From Wolfiporia cocos (lineage: Eukaryota; Basidiomycota; Agaricomycetes; Polyporales; Phaeolaceae), in assembly GCA_029448655.1 (NCBI GenBank), contig JACCLO010000062.1:1-64000 (forward strand): a DNA stretch of 64,000 nucleotides, read 5' to 3'. Below, in pieces: positions 32,485-45,831 of the stretch. The position numbers and the translations under genes are program-made. Position 1 is the stretch's first letter; every line of letters begins with the position of its first letter. Below the pieces are notes generated by a model. It was not told the DNA's origin, ran no database searches, and was given only the letters and a program-made list of their open reading frames with translations.

Positions 32485-34070
32485 TCAACATACATATCTA
32501 TCACCGTGATCACACCCTGTGAACATCCTTGCACACATCAAATATGTAGTCATAGCATGATCATGCTTGCCCTCATGTGCAAATACTAGTGAGAAATGCT
32601 CCACTTCCACTTCAGCGACTGCTGATGAGTACTGGAAAGAAAGCTCAGTACTTTGGAAGGAAGATACATCACCATGCATACCAATGCTCATGCTGGTCCG
32701 ATTCAGTGAATACTGGTTGGAATGAATGTCAGCTGGGTAGCAAAGACAGTGCCACAATGTACCTTGAAATCATCACCGTTGAAGATAAGGATATCTCCGT
32801 GCTCTAGGGTCACGAGGAGTACCGGCCCCTCCCTTTTGACAGATTTCGTAATGGAGTCTGTGATTTGAGCAACTTGCATATCCAGAATGCTCACACTGTT
32901 ACTCGGCGCTGGGACATCGGAATCGTCTATGTCCATAGGCCCGCATGAGTCGTTAGCTCCGTGCGGGAGTTCCTTCTTAGGAGATCCACGCTCTGCGACG
33001 GTGATTGGCAGAAGCTGCTGTACACCTGGAGCTAATGATTTGGGGCGCATCGACAACTCTGCATCGGCGCCGAGGTACATCATGTATACAGGGGAATTTT
33101 TCGCAGCAAGCACGTTCTGGCACAACTTCTGTCTTGGGGAAAGCCATGAATAGTAAATTCAGAACTCACCTTCTTTGAGCCAGGGAGAACCCAAGCCAAG
33201 TAATTCATTTCTGTCCCCCTCCTTCAGCGGCCAAGCGGCTTTGAAGCAGTGCGTGTGCTTGCAATATACAGAGCGGGGCATGTGTCGTGGCCGCTGTCGT
33301 ATCTTGATTGTTGAATGAGCAGGTGTAATAGGCCTCTGCGGACGCACAGAATGTTTTAGAATCAATACATACGCACCGCTGTCCGTGCTCACCTTTAAAG
33401 GAACCCTTGCTATCCTGGAGCAATGACAATTCAACTTTCGTCAGCATCTCTCTGAAGAGCCTGGTCGGCTGCTCCTGCAACTCTGCCCCGTTACAGGTAT
33501 AAATAAATAAATAAATAAGCTTGGCAGAGACGCCATCCTTTGTCATATACGCTAAACGCGAGCCATCAGCAACGTCCGTTACGGTGGTTTGACACGCTCG
33601 GACGGCCTGTCACACGACAATGTCACTGGAGAAATACCACGGGAATTATGCATGGTATGAACATCCGCAGGAGGTATACAGTTGCTTTCCTGCGCGAATG
33701 TATGAGTGCTTGCTTCGGCCGCCTCTGGTAGGCACACTCACTGAGCATCCGCTACACAGTTAATACCATAAATTTCGCTGAGCATTCAGTTTTCCACACT
33801 TTACGCATTGCCTTCCGCCATGATAGCTTGTGGCCGAGATGCCATACTCGAAGTCGGCATCCATTTGATGATTTGGTGAAGAATGGGGAGGAAGAAAGTG
33901 GAAAGGATTGAACATGATATTAGGGTCTGTCTGGTCTGCTCCGATGGAAGGAGGGGCCTGCCACCAGGGATCAGCACTCCGATCCACCGTTTCGCTACCG
34001 GGTACCCAATCGAAAGTGAATTGCCACGAAAATAGTTCTTGACCAGCATCGTTTCTCCCCTGTCATTTGT
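32485..34070 (-). CDS. AlkB-like 2-oxoglutarate/Fe(II) oxygenase with zinc ribbon (multi-exon)
   Basis: AlkB-like enzymes remove alkyl groups from nucleic acids using Fe(II) and 2-oxoglutarate. Segments in order on the minus strand: an N-terminal stretch PWWQAPPSIGADQTDPNIMF; a zinc-ribbon half GGRQCVKCGKLN (about 33800); TCNGAELQEQPTRLFREML (about 33430-33490); a linker to GLGSPWLKEG; LCQNVLAAKNSPVYMMYLGAD; an acidic linker PMDIDDSDVP; and LLVTLEHGDILIFNGDDFK (32760-32815), where HGD fits the family's late core strand. An intron follows and the protein seems to end with EVEHFSLVF. I know this order from other Agaricomycete AlkB-like proteins; the iron-binding HxD is not clearly placed. A minor TAAA microsatellite lies in the intron at 33499-33519. 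Confidence 0.55.
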
Positions 34071-34949
34071 TCAGCATGCCATCGAAAGGTACCCACGTAG
34101 ATATCGATGAGATACCATGTTTATGGATTTGATTCCAAAGAAACCCAGGTGTGTACAGCCATATTGTTCGCGGAGACTGAATGGCGCCGATTCGAAGACT
34201 CTGCACAGCACGATGCAATCCGGACTATCACTTTTGTGGCTGTCCAATAGAACCTTAGCTTCGGGTGGTGGGCTGATCGGCCGGTTTGAACGACGCGAAG
34301 ATGTCGGGACTGCACTGTTGAGATAGCTCCGGTGCTTTGTTGGTCAGCGTGCTCGGATCATGTCTGGGTTGCAGTTTAAAACTCCCAGAGGTCGAAACAT
34401 GAGCAGTACATCATTGCAATAGAACCTAACCAGAATGATGCAGAATCGGAGGCACCAAGGAGGAGTCTGACTTGGATATCGTGGTGATTTTGATGGGGTT
34501 GATGATCAAAGGGATTCGATTCTCGTTGACATCCGTCATGATCATAGATGGCAGAGGACGATCTTGGTGATAGAGTACGTGCCCGTCGCCGTGATTGGCA
34601 TGCACATTTTCAGACTGATGTGTCTGTCGGAGATGGACAACGGCAGCTAGCCAGAGCTTGGCGGTCTATGGCTAGTACAATGCGCAATTGTACCGGATCA
34701 AAGCGCAATTGCTACGTAGGCGCCGGTGGGCGCATTCCTGGGAAGTCATAAAACACGGACGGCCCGACAAGTCCGGTTCGCTGCCGCTACGTTTGTGGCG
34801 GCCACGGTGATATGTGTCCGCTATTGCTATCTGGGCAGCTTAAGTGCAAGTATGGATCGAAAAATGACGCGGCGCCGTCTTTTCCACACTCGTGCGTGTG
34901 ATCACACAAGTACAGAACCGCTTACTTGTCAAAGGATGTACCCGACATA
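34071..34949. other. Intergenic region between the AlkB-like gene and MSH4
   Basis: Short ORFs on both strands without motifs. It probably contains the 5' end of the AlkB-like gene and the 3' end of MSH4. Confidence 0.4.
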
Positions 34950-37900
34950 CTACATGGTATCACGGAGGACCTGCATGATCTCCTTCTGGAATCGAGCAAG
35001 ATGAGCAGCCAACTCTTCATCGGGTAGCGAGGAATGATCGAGCGCTTGCGTGAGTTGGGTCCGTAGCTGAGAGCGGACTGAAAGTAGCACCTGCCATAAG
35101 GAGTACATACCCTGAGGAGGGCCTTGCGCCGTATGGAGACTTTGTTCGAGCGGCTATCCTGCTCCTGGCGTTCCTCCATCTCGCTCAAGGCTTCTGCGAC
35201 CCGCCTTCCCTCGGCGAGGACGTCATTCGGTAGATCGGCAAGTCGGGCAAGATCAAGACCTGGCACAGATGAAACTTAGCTCAGCGTACCACACAATATG
35301 TCCAACAAACCGTAGTGGCTCGTCTGTTCCGGCGCTCCGTCGACAACTCTGTGACGAACAGCAAAGGGCCAAGGTCTCGCAAATGTACGCACCTGTATTG
35401 AAAAGTCATGCCAAAGTTCGACGTGGATTGGCGTGACCTCTGCGTCAGAAGTTAACAAAGATACACGAAGCGATTGGTATGGAGAACCTGAACGGCAAGA
35501 TGAAGGCTGACAAGTTCTGTTAGTAACCGAGATGTAATCATTCAAAACCTACTCACTTGACAACAGATGGCTGGCGCGACAATGTTGTCGTGAGCTCGCT
35601 GAAGTGACTACAGGGCCTGTAAGCAACCCATACATTAGTGATAATGGTACAGGTGCATACGTTGCGAAGAAGACATATGACTAGCAAACCAACGGCATTA
35701 TCAGTAATGTACAGGGACCGCAAAATGAGCCGGTACGACCTTGAGTTTGATGAGTTCCTCTGCGATGGCATGCGAGATGCCAACTTCTTCCCTTGGAGAG
35801 GTGCCGCGGCCAACTTCGTCGATCAGGATGAGAGAATTCTCCGTAGCAATCCCTGGCACAATTTCGGCATCAAGATGATGCTGGTTTCATAGTTAGCTCA
35901 AGTTACAAACCAACGATCATCGCGCAAGATGCCATCTCACTCGCAAATGTGCTCAGGCTCTTTTCGATATCGTCGTCGTTCGATAGCCGAGTCAGGAGTG
36001 CATCGTGCAGTCTGCATGATACGACATTCAAAGAGGCGGTTTTGGTGATATTTGGAGAAGGTCCGCACCTGAAGCTACCGTACTCAGCAGGAACAAAGCA
36101 TCCGCACATTGCCATGACTGTCAGCAGCCCAATCTGCCGCAAGTATATGCTCTTGCCTATGGTCACAGACAATCGGATGTTTGTTGACCATATACGGGCT
36201 CGGCGTACCTAACATGCTGCGTTGAATCAGCATTGAGCGATAGATATGATGAATCAGATGATCAGACGAACTTCGGCCCCTGGACAATTTGAAAAGAGGA
36301 AGCCTCGCAGCAATATACATCATTCGGTACAAGCGTCCCGGCCGCCTGAACGTTCTCTAGAACAGGATGCTGCCCCGCCTTTATGGCTAAGGTTCCCGTG
36401 AACTCGGGACGCACTACACCAAGTATTAAGTGGTCACTGTTATCTAACTTAGAGGATGCTCACCATAGTCACGCACTAAGAAATCAAAACCAAACCTTAC
36501 AATCAACATCTCTGTCAGTCTAGCATTTACAGGACGTACGAATGCTGGCATGCGCAAAAGACCACAACATGTCCACAATGGCAACGGCCTCCGAAGCTTT
36601 GTACAGAGCTCCAATGACATCGACGATCTCGGCGATCAACTCTTGTATAATCCTGGTATGACCTGTGAGCCGGGTATTGGAATGCCAACCGGTACTACAT
36701 ACTTGTCACTCATGATCAGCGTCTCGTCCAGTGCATCCTTCATGCGCGCGTTTCTCTTCTTCTGCTCAAGCTGTGAGCATTCTCACACTGGTAACCTCGT
36801 ACAGGACTGACCAGCTCGATACTAGAAAAGAGCCACCGCTTTCTCTGAGCTGTCACATTCACAAAGCCTCTAGGTAGCTCCCCTCGGAGATCTGTCTTCT
36901 TCAAAGCAAAAACGAAGCCTGTGTCCTGGTACACTAGACTAAGAGGCAGGTCGTGTTGCTCCGAGAGTTCGCGGTTCAATGCAAATATATCCCCGACATT
37001 CTCCTTGTATGTTTCTCGTGCGACGTCAAGGAGGCGATTGTAGTTTGCCTGATTTGCTGGATTTGAGCATTAACAAATGATGTTAAGGAGGAGGAAACAT
37101 ACCTTGACGGCGTACACACGTGCATTCACCGCATTCAGGCCGCGCTGTATAGATCCATCGAATCTCAACGAAGGCTGCGTTATTTGGCACGTACTTTCGC
37201 TGAAGCTTCTTCTTCATTCAATGCTTCGCTAACATGCTGTTCGATTCTTGAAAGTCGCTCGTCAGAGATCATCTACATCGAACAGGCGCTTAGCGCGCAT
37301 CCAATCTACAATTATATCTCCAGCACCTACGTCCAGTACGATTCGTAACAGACGGGAGCGGCTGCCTGTCAAGGCTTTCGCGAGAACGGGCATGTTCTTG
37401 ACTATGTTTCGGAGACTGAGCATTTGCGCGACGCGAGCGGCAGCAAGCTTTGCAGTGCTTGTCTCACGCGCCTCGGATGCAGCAAGCTGATGATTCAAAT
37501 GAGCATTGATACTGTGCATGACCTGAAACGGCGAAAGCTTGCCGAGCAGATTAGCTTATCGAAGTCCATATTATGGAGGGACTTGAGCGCGTTCTTCATA
37601 TTGTCGAAACGATTTCCATTCTGTATGAGCTCTTTAAGACAGTAAGCCGAAATAGACACATCCATGGAGTTGATAGACCTTCGACGACATCAAGGCGCGC
37701 CTCTATAGAAGACTGTCTGCAGCATTATTAGATCAACTCCGTAACGGTTGCAAAATGAGATACCAGTGATAGGCGCGAGTACATTTGCCCGGAGGAGGCG
37801 AGCACCCATTGCAGTGTATGTATGATTTAATAGCCTAGGTGTGAATTACTTGAATCGTGGGCATATATTAAGAGACAGAGAGGGTTTACCCAAACATGGA

Positions 37901-38697
37901 ATGGGTGGACCTCTTGAATGAGATGCTGCCCACCAGCTCCAAGTTTCGAGCAGTCTCGGGATCTATCATCATGCTGCCTTCTACTTGTACATATCGTATG
38001 AGGAGCGAAGAAGGAGCAAAGCGTAAATTGAGCTTCGACTCTGCATACTCGAATAGCGCGCTAGCTGCAGAGAGCGCGTAATACCTATTAATGTTGTTCA
38101 GTATAGTCGCAAGGTTTCGGACGCATATACCCACTTGCTGGACACCGCGACAAGAGTTGCAGGCCGCTCATCGTCATCAACTATCAGCTGGTTGACAAAG
38201 GCAAGTCCTGCGTTTACAGTTGCAACGCGAAGCATGTGCTCAGTAGTCATATTGCTCACCAGCATCATCGTTCCAGTATTTTCTCATCACTGGATCGACT
38301 GTGGCATCAAACTCTTCGATCATGCACTGCACTAGGACCGAAGTCGACGAGGCTTTCTTTCCTCCAGATGCCATAGGTGTATCTATCAGAGATAAAAAGG
38401 TGTTTGGGACCAGAATAATGGATGGAGAATGCAGATGAAGCTGATGCAGCGTCTTGACATATGTGGGACTGTCCACGAGCTGCGGACCATCATATTGAGC
38501 GATGATTCAGTACGAGCTGACTACATGCGCACCTGGATAAGGGAAACCCTCCCGGTATCCTTGTCCAATGCAGCAAGGCCGACTTCACGTGACACTCCGC
38601 GCCCTTCCAGGACATAGCTGGCCTCGTGCCTGGATGATGCGGCGGTCTGGGGTCGGGCGGTAGCCGGACGCGACTGGGCTGCCCAGCCGCGTGACAT
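34950..38697 (-). CDS. MSH4: Meiotic MutS homologue MSH4
   Basis: MSH4 pairs with MSH5 to clamp recombination intermediates and promote crossovers in meiosis; it lacks the mismatch-reading domain. ATG at 38697 (MSRGWAAQSRPATARP), then REVGLAALDKDTGRVSLIQ; intron 38480-38532; SPTYVKTLHQLHLHSP and MRKYWNDDAG; intron 38208-38259; YYALSAASALFEYAESKL with MMIDPETARNLELV (about 37935-37975); SIEARLDVVE; the lever/clamp region LAASEARETSTAKLAA, MISDERLSRIEQHVSEA and ANYNRLLDVARETYKE; then the ATPase: GKSIYLRQIGLLTVMAMCG (Walker A end, 36149-36157), NDDDIEKSLSTFASEM, LILIDEVGRGTS (Walker B, about 35801-35834), HFSEL, and GLDLARLADLPNDVLAEG at the C-terminus. Stop at 34950. About 15 exons with introns near 50 nt. 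The residues before GKS do not match the usual GPNMS, noted separately. Confidence 0.92.
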
Positions 38698-38999
38698 CGC
38701 CGTAGCGGGGTGGGATGAGGCAGGGCGTGCAAAGCCAGGAAAATATGGGACGAGCGTAGCGATCCAGCGAAAAGGAAAAGGCGCGAGACCGAGGGCGACG
38801 ACAAATGACGGCGGGTTTGAGTCCCCGCATGCGATCGATCGACGAGCGGTGCCGAATCTCGGGACATCCTAATAAGGGATCTCAATTGTGCGTACAGGGC
38901 AGGTCTGAAACGAATACAATACGAGACTCGAGCAACGGGAGGACGTACAGGATTGTGAAAGTTAGTTACATGTGTTATCACGCCCACACCGTCCGCCCT

Positions 39000-41076
39000 A
39001 TGCCTTAATTACTGCGTCTGTGTCCATCTTGTCTTCATCCCGCCGCGGTGACAGCGTTGCGGTGCTCGCTCCTCTCGACGTGGTCCCGCTGAACACGAAG
39101 CAGCACGCGGCGCTATCGGGCTGGGACACGCTCCGTGGCCCACGGCGCGTGCTCTACGCCTTGCAGTCAGGTGTCCTGCGTCCCGTTTGCCGCGATCGGT
39201 CCCGCATATATAGTAACTCTTCATATGCACTCGCACTCACCCCCTGGAAGCATCCCTCGCACACGTAGTCTCGCCGACCGTCACGACGCTGCCCGCGATA
39301 CACCTCTCCACGTCCTTCCCCTGCGCCCGGGCGCCACACGACGCAAACGGGCAGGCAGACTGGGAGGAGGACGTATCTGCGCTCTTTCAGTAGGCTGGAA
39401 TGGCATGCCTACACGCACAGCGGTGAGCTGCGCCATCTCCCTTTCACACGCCGATCTCACCTCACTCACTCGGCCGCGGCAGGCCGCACGCTGGCGACGC
39501 TACCGACCCTTACGTTGCCGTCTACGCGCCGCCCGCGCCGGCGTCCGTCGCAGACGCGGTGCACGTCCGGTGGACCGGCCTCCTCCACACGCCGTTTGTG
39601 ACTGACGTCGCGACCGCGCTCATGTTCATCCCCTTCCCTTCCAATCCCTGCCCTCTCATAGCGGCTCGGTGCTGATTTATTGATATGGTAACTCCGGGCG
39701 CCGGGCGCCGGCCACACTTGCTGCTGTGACCGTGCACGGCGTCCCGACTGTGCCTGCGGCGTATGTTCATGCTGATACTAAGAGGACGGTGCCGCTCGCG
39801 CCGTGGGCGGGGTCAGAGGACACGTGATGCTTGCTCCTTGGGAGGAACGAGGAGGGCCGGGAGGAGGAGGACGTGTGGACGCTGGCGGAGACTAGTGTGG
39901 GAAAATGGGACGAGCTGGTGGGTGGGTGATCGAATCCTCCTCCGAACCCCGGCCATAGGTTTCGACACTGATCGCAATATTGGTCTCCCACTCGAAGCTC
40001 AAGCGCTCACTATCCTCGCCAATCGAGACGTCATCCTCGAAGACTTCGAGCAGGTGCGGCACTATTTCACGACGCCCCAGCTTCGCAGGTACCTCCTCTT
40101 CGATCAAATGCTTCGCGCCGGTCCGATCGACCTCGGGGAGTTCGCGCTGCCGGGTGGCTACGAAGCTTTACGGTCGCTATGGGCAGAGGATCTACGGTGC
40201 CCTCACCAGTTCTCGGAGTATGACTCCACTGCCAACACGACGATCGTTCACGGGCAGCCACTTCCCCCTGGGTTCTTCGATCCGCCGACTACCCCTCACG
40301 CCGAGGACAGGGACGCACTCACACCAGTGCAGATCGCTACGTGTGCCGGGCCAGCTGTGTTGATTTCTTTTGCACACTCGTCTCGTTGCTGTCAGAGCTG
40401 AAAATAACAACGATTCTCGGAGACCGGCTCGACCCTTCGAGCATCAAGGCTGGTAAGACAACTCCAGGCTCCGACGGCAAAGAAGAGCGTGTTGTTCGAA
40501 CACTTGGCAGGCGCGAGATCAGCGCCGAGCTCATTGTACGCATCCTCACTTTTTTGAGAATCAGCATCATGTACTCATGCTATTTTAAGCTACTTTGCAC
40601 TGGTCAGAAATCTATTACCGATCTTGTCGCACGGGCAATTTCAGATGCAGTTATACTCGATGGATCGAAGAAAGACTCATACGTGTCAAGCGAACAATGC
40701 AGGTCGCTGTCCCAAGTAATCCCGCTGCGCCCGACATGCTAGTAGATTCTGCCACGGAGGGTGGTGATGAACATTTGCACGTACCACATCCGCACTTATT
40801 CGCTAGGGATCAAGCAGACTCGTCAAACGACGACTTCGAGCAATTTACGCCTGGCCCTCCGATGATCAAGACTACGCTCTGTCTCGTGAGCAACCCCCCC
40901 TCCCTCCTTTCCTAGTTGCTGTTTGGTGCCTCATAAGACTTCATTTATAGACTAAACAGCTATATGAGGTTGACGGAGAAGTGGGCGCGAAGATGGATGG
41001 GATGCCGGACTTGGAGGCGCATCGGATGTGGCAGTTCTATGGCGTTGAGACCGACGGAGACAAGATGTATGAGTGA
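39000..41076 (+). CDS. Multi-exon gene of unknown function, divergent from MSH4
   Basis: Starts about 300 bp from the MSH4 ATG on the other strand, so both may share a promoter. Coding segments: GDSVAVLAPLDVVPLNTKQH (39040 on), ADAVHVRWTGLLHTPFVTD (39555-39605), GLPLEAQALTILANRDVILE and YLLFDQMLRAGPIDLGEF up to PPGFFDPPTTPHAEDRDAL (39980-40330), SLLSELKITTILGDRLDPSS and VVRTLGRREISAEL (40380-40540), RLIRVKRTMQVAVPSNPAAP with HVPHPHLFARDQADSSNDD (40670-40850), and a last exon LYEVDGEVGAKMDGMPDLEA ending at TGA 41074-41076. The exons look well conserved in composition but I do not recognise the family. Exact start and splice sites were not resolved. Confidence 0.6.
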
Positions 41077-41446
41077 TTGGCTCTCGTATGCATTGTTCGG
41101 ACATTCTTGTCACTCTACGCCAGCTTTGGTTATGCTTCTTTCTTGTCTTGTACCATTATCGCATACCTCGCCCTGAAGACAAACGAGCGGCAAGGGTGGC
41201 TACTTTCTGCTAATGAGAAATATCATATACCATACATATACCAGCTATGTTTGAAGCGTCCGCAGAAGCACAAGCTTGTATTCTGGACAACGTCGGCTCG
41301 AATCGGCGTCTTAATTCAGAGATGTCTAGTAGCGCGTGCGTTGCGTCGCGTCACGTATTTGTGATGGATGTGACACTACGCGTTTCCGCGTCGCGCCTTG
41401 TTCTTGACAGCCATACTAGTTACTCCTTGTACACCCACCACTTGAA

Positions 41447-44400
41447 ATGTCTGCCTCCGATTCTCCTTTCAAATTGCTGCAGCAGACTATCTCAAAATCT
41501 CGCGCCAAGAATAGCAAAAGTCTAGCAGAGGCCCTCGAGAAGGTGTCCTCCCACCTCGTCTTACTCGTAAGGCAGCTATTTGGGGCTCAGTGGATGTCTG
41601 TTCATCATCATATAGAATTTATCCACGATATCCGAGCAAGCATCCAAAGTGTTATCTCAGTGTCTGCGCAGGCCCCTTCTTCCCATATACTCTGCTTTTC
41701 CGCAGCCTGCCCTTGAAGCCGCTGCCGCGATTTTCTACAAGGTCTATCACGAGAAGGTTCTCCCAACTCTTAGAAAGCAGCAGAATGAGCAACAGGGGTT
41801 ATGGGAAGGAGTGCTCAACTCTCTCTTGTCCGGTGTTCTCGTATGCTTTAGTTCGATGTTTACGCTTTGTCCGGGAAGCTGACTATGTCCAGGATTTTCT
41901 CGATGAAAGTGAAAACGGTAATCTCCATCCCCATTCCCTTCTTCAGATGGGCTCATGGGTGCGCTAGACAAAGGCAAAAGTAGCAAAGCAAAGGACGTCA
42001 TAGCAGCCACGCTTTTTCCCAATCTATGCGACATATGTTTCTCACCAACTGCTCCGATGATAAGTACTGGTTTACGATGCACTGTACGGTCTCTTACACC
42101 TTTATTTATGCGCCAAACTTACACTCATTTCGACATTACCAGGCATATACTCTTCTCGCCGATTCTGCTGCGATGCATCACGCCAATCAACACACGCTTC
42201 GTGACGACCAAATCCTTGGAGGGTGAGCCTGATTCCATTTTACCTTACTATGCCGCATACCATTTCTTGTGCGTAGTCGTCGCCTCGGAGCCACCATCTG
42301 GCGCACCAAAGGTAAGCTCTCTCGAAGCAGCGTCATGTCAGATTCCGATACCATGATCCAGATTTCCTTCCTCTGGAGAGCTTGTTGACGCTATTTGCGC
42401 GTCTATTGCCTTCAACGAAGGGGGCTGCCTCCGGTCGCGCAAACCGTACTGCATTCATCCAGTCTGTGTTCAGCAAGTCGTCTCCCCCGGAAACCACCAG
42501 CATCGGACAAAAAGGTCACGGGGCTGCTTGAGAACGTGCCCTCGGAGGACTGGGACGTGACCTCACGGAAGATTGCCGAAGCACTGGCTGCTGGCGACCG
42601 GACTTTGTGAGTAACTTAAGCTGCCGTATTATCACGCTGACCGGCGCCATATAGCCCGCAGCCTTTTGCGATAGAAGAAGTCTGTGCCTGTGGGCAAACA
42701 CAACGATGCGATAGGCTATATGTCGATCCCAAGGCAATACTCGTGAACATGCTCATAGAAGTGTGCCTTTTGACCTTATTCGATGTCCGTCATACGGCGA
42801 GCTGATTATATGTTCATACATCGATACAGGATAACCAATATGAATCCCTGACAATCTCATACACTTCCATACACAAAATAGATATCCTGCGCGAGCGTTC
42901 TGGCGAGGAGAGGGTCGGCGCGCAGGTGCAAATTGTCATGTGCAGTCCTCCTATTCTCGGAGGAGAACCGATAACCTCTGGCATAGACGAAAGCGGCCCA
43001 GTTGTAACGTTTACTCTTACGAGCGGCGATCTGGACAGATTCGCAAATGCGTTGCGCGACAGAGGTCAAGTAAGAAAGCGTAGCTTATACTTTCTATCTG
43101 GTTTGCGAGTGCTGACACGGTATCGTAATGCAGGGACAGAAGTATAGAGAGATACTCCCACCGAAGCTATCACTAGCGACGTCGCCACTGGTTTTAGATT
43201 TTGACACCCAGGGCAAGCCGATGAAACAACTAAGCCAATCCGAGGTGCGCTAAATTGATCGCATTCTTCCATGACTGATCTCCACTCACTAGAGGATTGA
43301 GAAAGTCCAACAATGTGAGTATCACACAATCCATAGCATCCGCGCTCATCAACACTGTCAACTTTCCGCTAGTCTACAATACCAACCAAAGCAGTGACGA
43401 ACTCAGCTGCGGATCAGACCTTGATAACGCGACTAGTTCGAGATCTTCTGCTATCGACGAACGTCAGTCTATGAAATCTACGCCCCATATGCGTTCGAAA
43501 AATGTCCGAAGAGAAGCCTTTGGCGCAAGCGATGAGGAACTATGTGATCCATCTGACGTCGACTCGGTTCTGCTGGCCCCGCCTCAACGTAGGCAACGGT
43601 CGGAAGGCCCTAGAGTAATCTCCACTAGGTCAGCCAAATCGTCCGAATCCCGACTTGCCGGGAAAACCCGCAAGTCGACCAATAACTCTGTTGCCGCCAA
43701 GGCCTACAAGAGAAAGCGAGATTCTACTGAGTGCAGCGAAGACGGTCCTAACTCAGATAAGCTGGCAGAGGACGCTGTTGCCAATAAACGATCCAAGACT
43801 TCCCCGACAGGTCGTAGCGCTCTTTGCACACCAGATCCTCCAGAGCGCACGGAATCTCAGGTGCTTCAGCCTCGTTCTACAGCGGCGACTAGGGCAACCA
43901 ACAGATATCACGGCGAAAAGGAGAAAATATGTTCTCCTACCTCATGCTCCCACATGATTGACTATGGTGCTCTACCCGAATCCGATCCATTTTCGTCTAC
44001 TCGGAACACGTTGTCTCCTCTCACAGCTTTGTTTGCTCGTCGCAAGAAGGCCGACAATAAGCCTGCCCTGGAAAGCAAAGCCCCTCAGTCGAGCACGACC
44101 AAAGGTAGACCTCATAAAGCAAAGCTCTGGAAGACAAAACCGTCTCCGCCGGGCCCTATCATCTACCAGGGAGCCTCGGACGACGATCCGTTATGTGACA
44201 GGCATGAGCTATCTGACACGTTCGTCGAGGACGAACCTGTCGAAGAGACTAAGGAAAATCAATCGGAAGTAAAAATCAAGACACACGCAAAGCATGTGGT
44301 CCCTGCTCTCGCAGCCAGTGCTTCGACAACGGACAAAAGGGTATGTTTGTTCTCTTGCGTTCTCGTGATTGATGAGAAAGCCATATCATGGTCGTGGACT

Positions 44401-45831
44401 ACAGAGGGTCGAAATGTCGAACCCTGCCTTGCAAGAGAAAGCTCACCCATTGTCAGGTTCTACCAACATTGCTAAGGCGCGTGTACCGTGACACTTTCTA
44501 CGCCATACGCTAATACTAAAACAGTCCACAAGCAAAAAGAGAAAGATTGCGCCATGGGCCAACCTCACTTCTGAAGCCCCTCACAGATCTGCGACTGTAG
44601 ACAACAGTACGAGCGGAGTTCCTGGTGTTCACCATGAAGAAACCATACAGCCTACACTGAATACTTTGGGATGCACATCTCTGTCCAAGAAGTCTATGTC
44701 ATCATCCGCATCTGAAAGCCTCTTGACGGGATCTGGTAATGTTCATACAGGGCCTCTGCCTGAGGAGCCAGCCACCGCTGAAGATTCTATGTCAGACATC
44801 TCCGAAGTTGCCAACAAGGCGATACATGCGACCATAGCAGATTCCATGCTCGGAACGAATACCACACCAAGATCCGATCGTATACATTCTCCTGCTCCTC
44901 TCGTCATTCCCTCTCCGGAAAAGCTTGAGCAAACTGATTTTGAGTTGACGGAGGTAACATCTACCCCAATTGGCAAGGTTGTTGAGGTCGATGATTGTGC
45001 AGGAGACTCTGTCTCCACGAGAAAGACCCATCCTAGACATTCCGTTACCTTCGCGCCAGTCGTGGAAGAATGCGAACCGTTGCCGGAGTTGAACTTTGAG
45101 ATTGGTTCTCGGAGTCAGCCCACATCGCTGAGCCCATACAAGCGAGAGAGGGCTACTGGTAAACTTATCCATAGATACAACGGCGCACTTCTGACTTTTG
45201 TTGTTAGTGTCACTGGGACTGCTGCTGCAGGATATTGAACACGAGCCTTTCATAGGGCGACGTGAACGTGGCTCATTCCGGAAAACAAATATAACGGGTG
45301 CTGGGAACCGCTCGCGGTGCAAGGAAGCCACTGCAAATGTCCAAGACATCGAAGATGTTCTGCGGGAGTTGCATCAGGTGCCGTAGAAGCTGCTAAGGAT
45401 ATTGCGGTATGCTGAGTATGTGCTCGACCCTCGCAGGCTATTTTCGGCAAGATCACGGATCGCTTTGACAGCGTACGTGAAGAAGTGCACATTGATCGGA
45501 GTGCAATCCTCCGGGAGGCAGCGCAGGATCCTATGCACATGCGTGCGGATAGGTGTGTGCTGACTGCCCATACATACTTCGCATTCTTGCGGACCTGCTG
45601 ATCCCTGTGAACGGCCACTGCAGTGTCGCCCACTTCAACCGCCTTATCGACCTCGAGGCCGAATATGCGTCCTCTGGGCGTGCTGTCATTGACAGTTTGG
45701 AAGAGTTGCTTCGCGCAAATGAAGGGATATGCTGCAAAATAGAAGAGACGATAAAGAGCATCGATCGTACAACACTCGTTGGAAGGATGCCGGTGGTCCT
45801 AGTGGAAATTCCCGCGAGCCTGAGACAGTGA
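41447..45831 (+). CDS. Large multi-exon protein, possible meiotic axis (Red1/SYCP2-like) protein
   Basis: Architecture in order: an N-terminal helical part (MSASDSPFKLLQQTISKSRA, LAEALEKVSSHL, KVYHEKVLPTLRKQQNEQQ, 41447-42600); a beta-rich part that could be a PH-like fold (NPQPFAIEEVCACGQTQRCD, DRLYVDPKAILVNM, QVQIVMCSPPILGG, VVTFTLTSGDLDRFANALRD, 42650-43250); a long Ser/Lys-rich disordered part (43380-45230, e.g. RKRDSTECSEDGPNSDKL, KKRKIAPWANLTSEAP); and a C-terminal coiled coil (IFGKITDRFDSVREEVHIDR, HFNRLIDLEAEYASSGRAV, SLEELLRANEGICCKIEE) ending at TGA 45829-45831. Red1, Rec10 and SYCP2 share this layout, and MSH4 lies 2.7 kb away. No single motif proves it; the family call is inference from layout and neighbourhood. 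The gene itself, with several short introns, is well supported. Confidence 0.55.

Noticed and set aside
33499..33519. TAAA microsatellite as a functional element
   Set aside because: Simple repeat in probable intron sequence with nothing else around it.
41447..45831. Rif1-type telomere protein
   Set aside because: No long array of HEAT repeats and no Rif1 PP1-docking or C-terminal motif seen; coiled-coil end and possible PH-like part fit another layout better.
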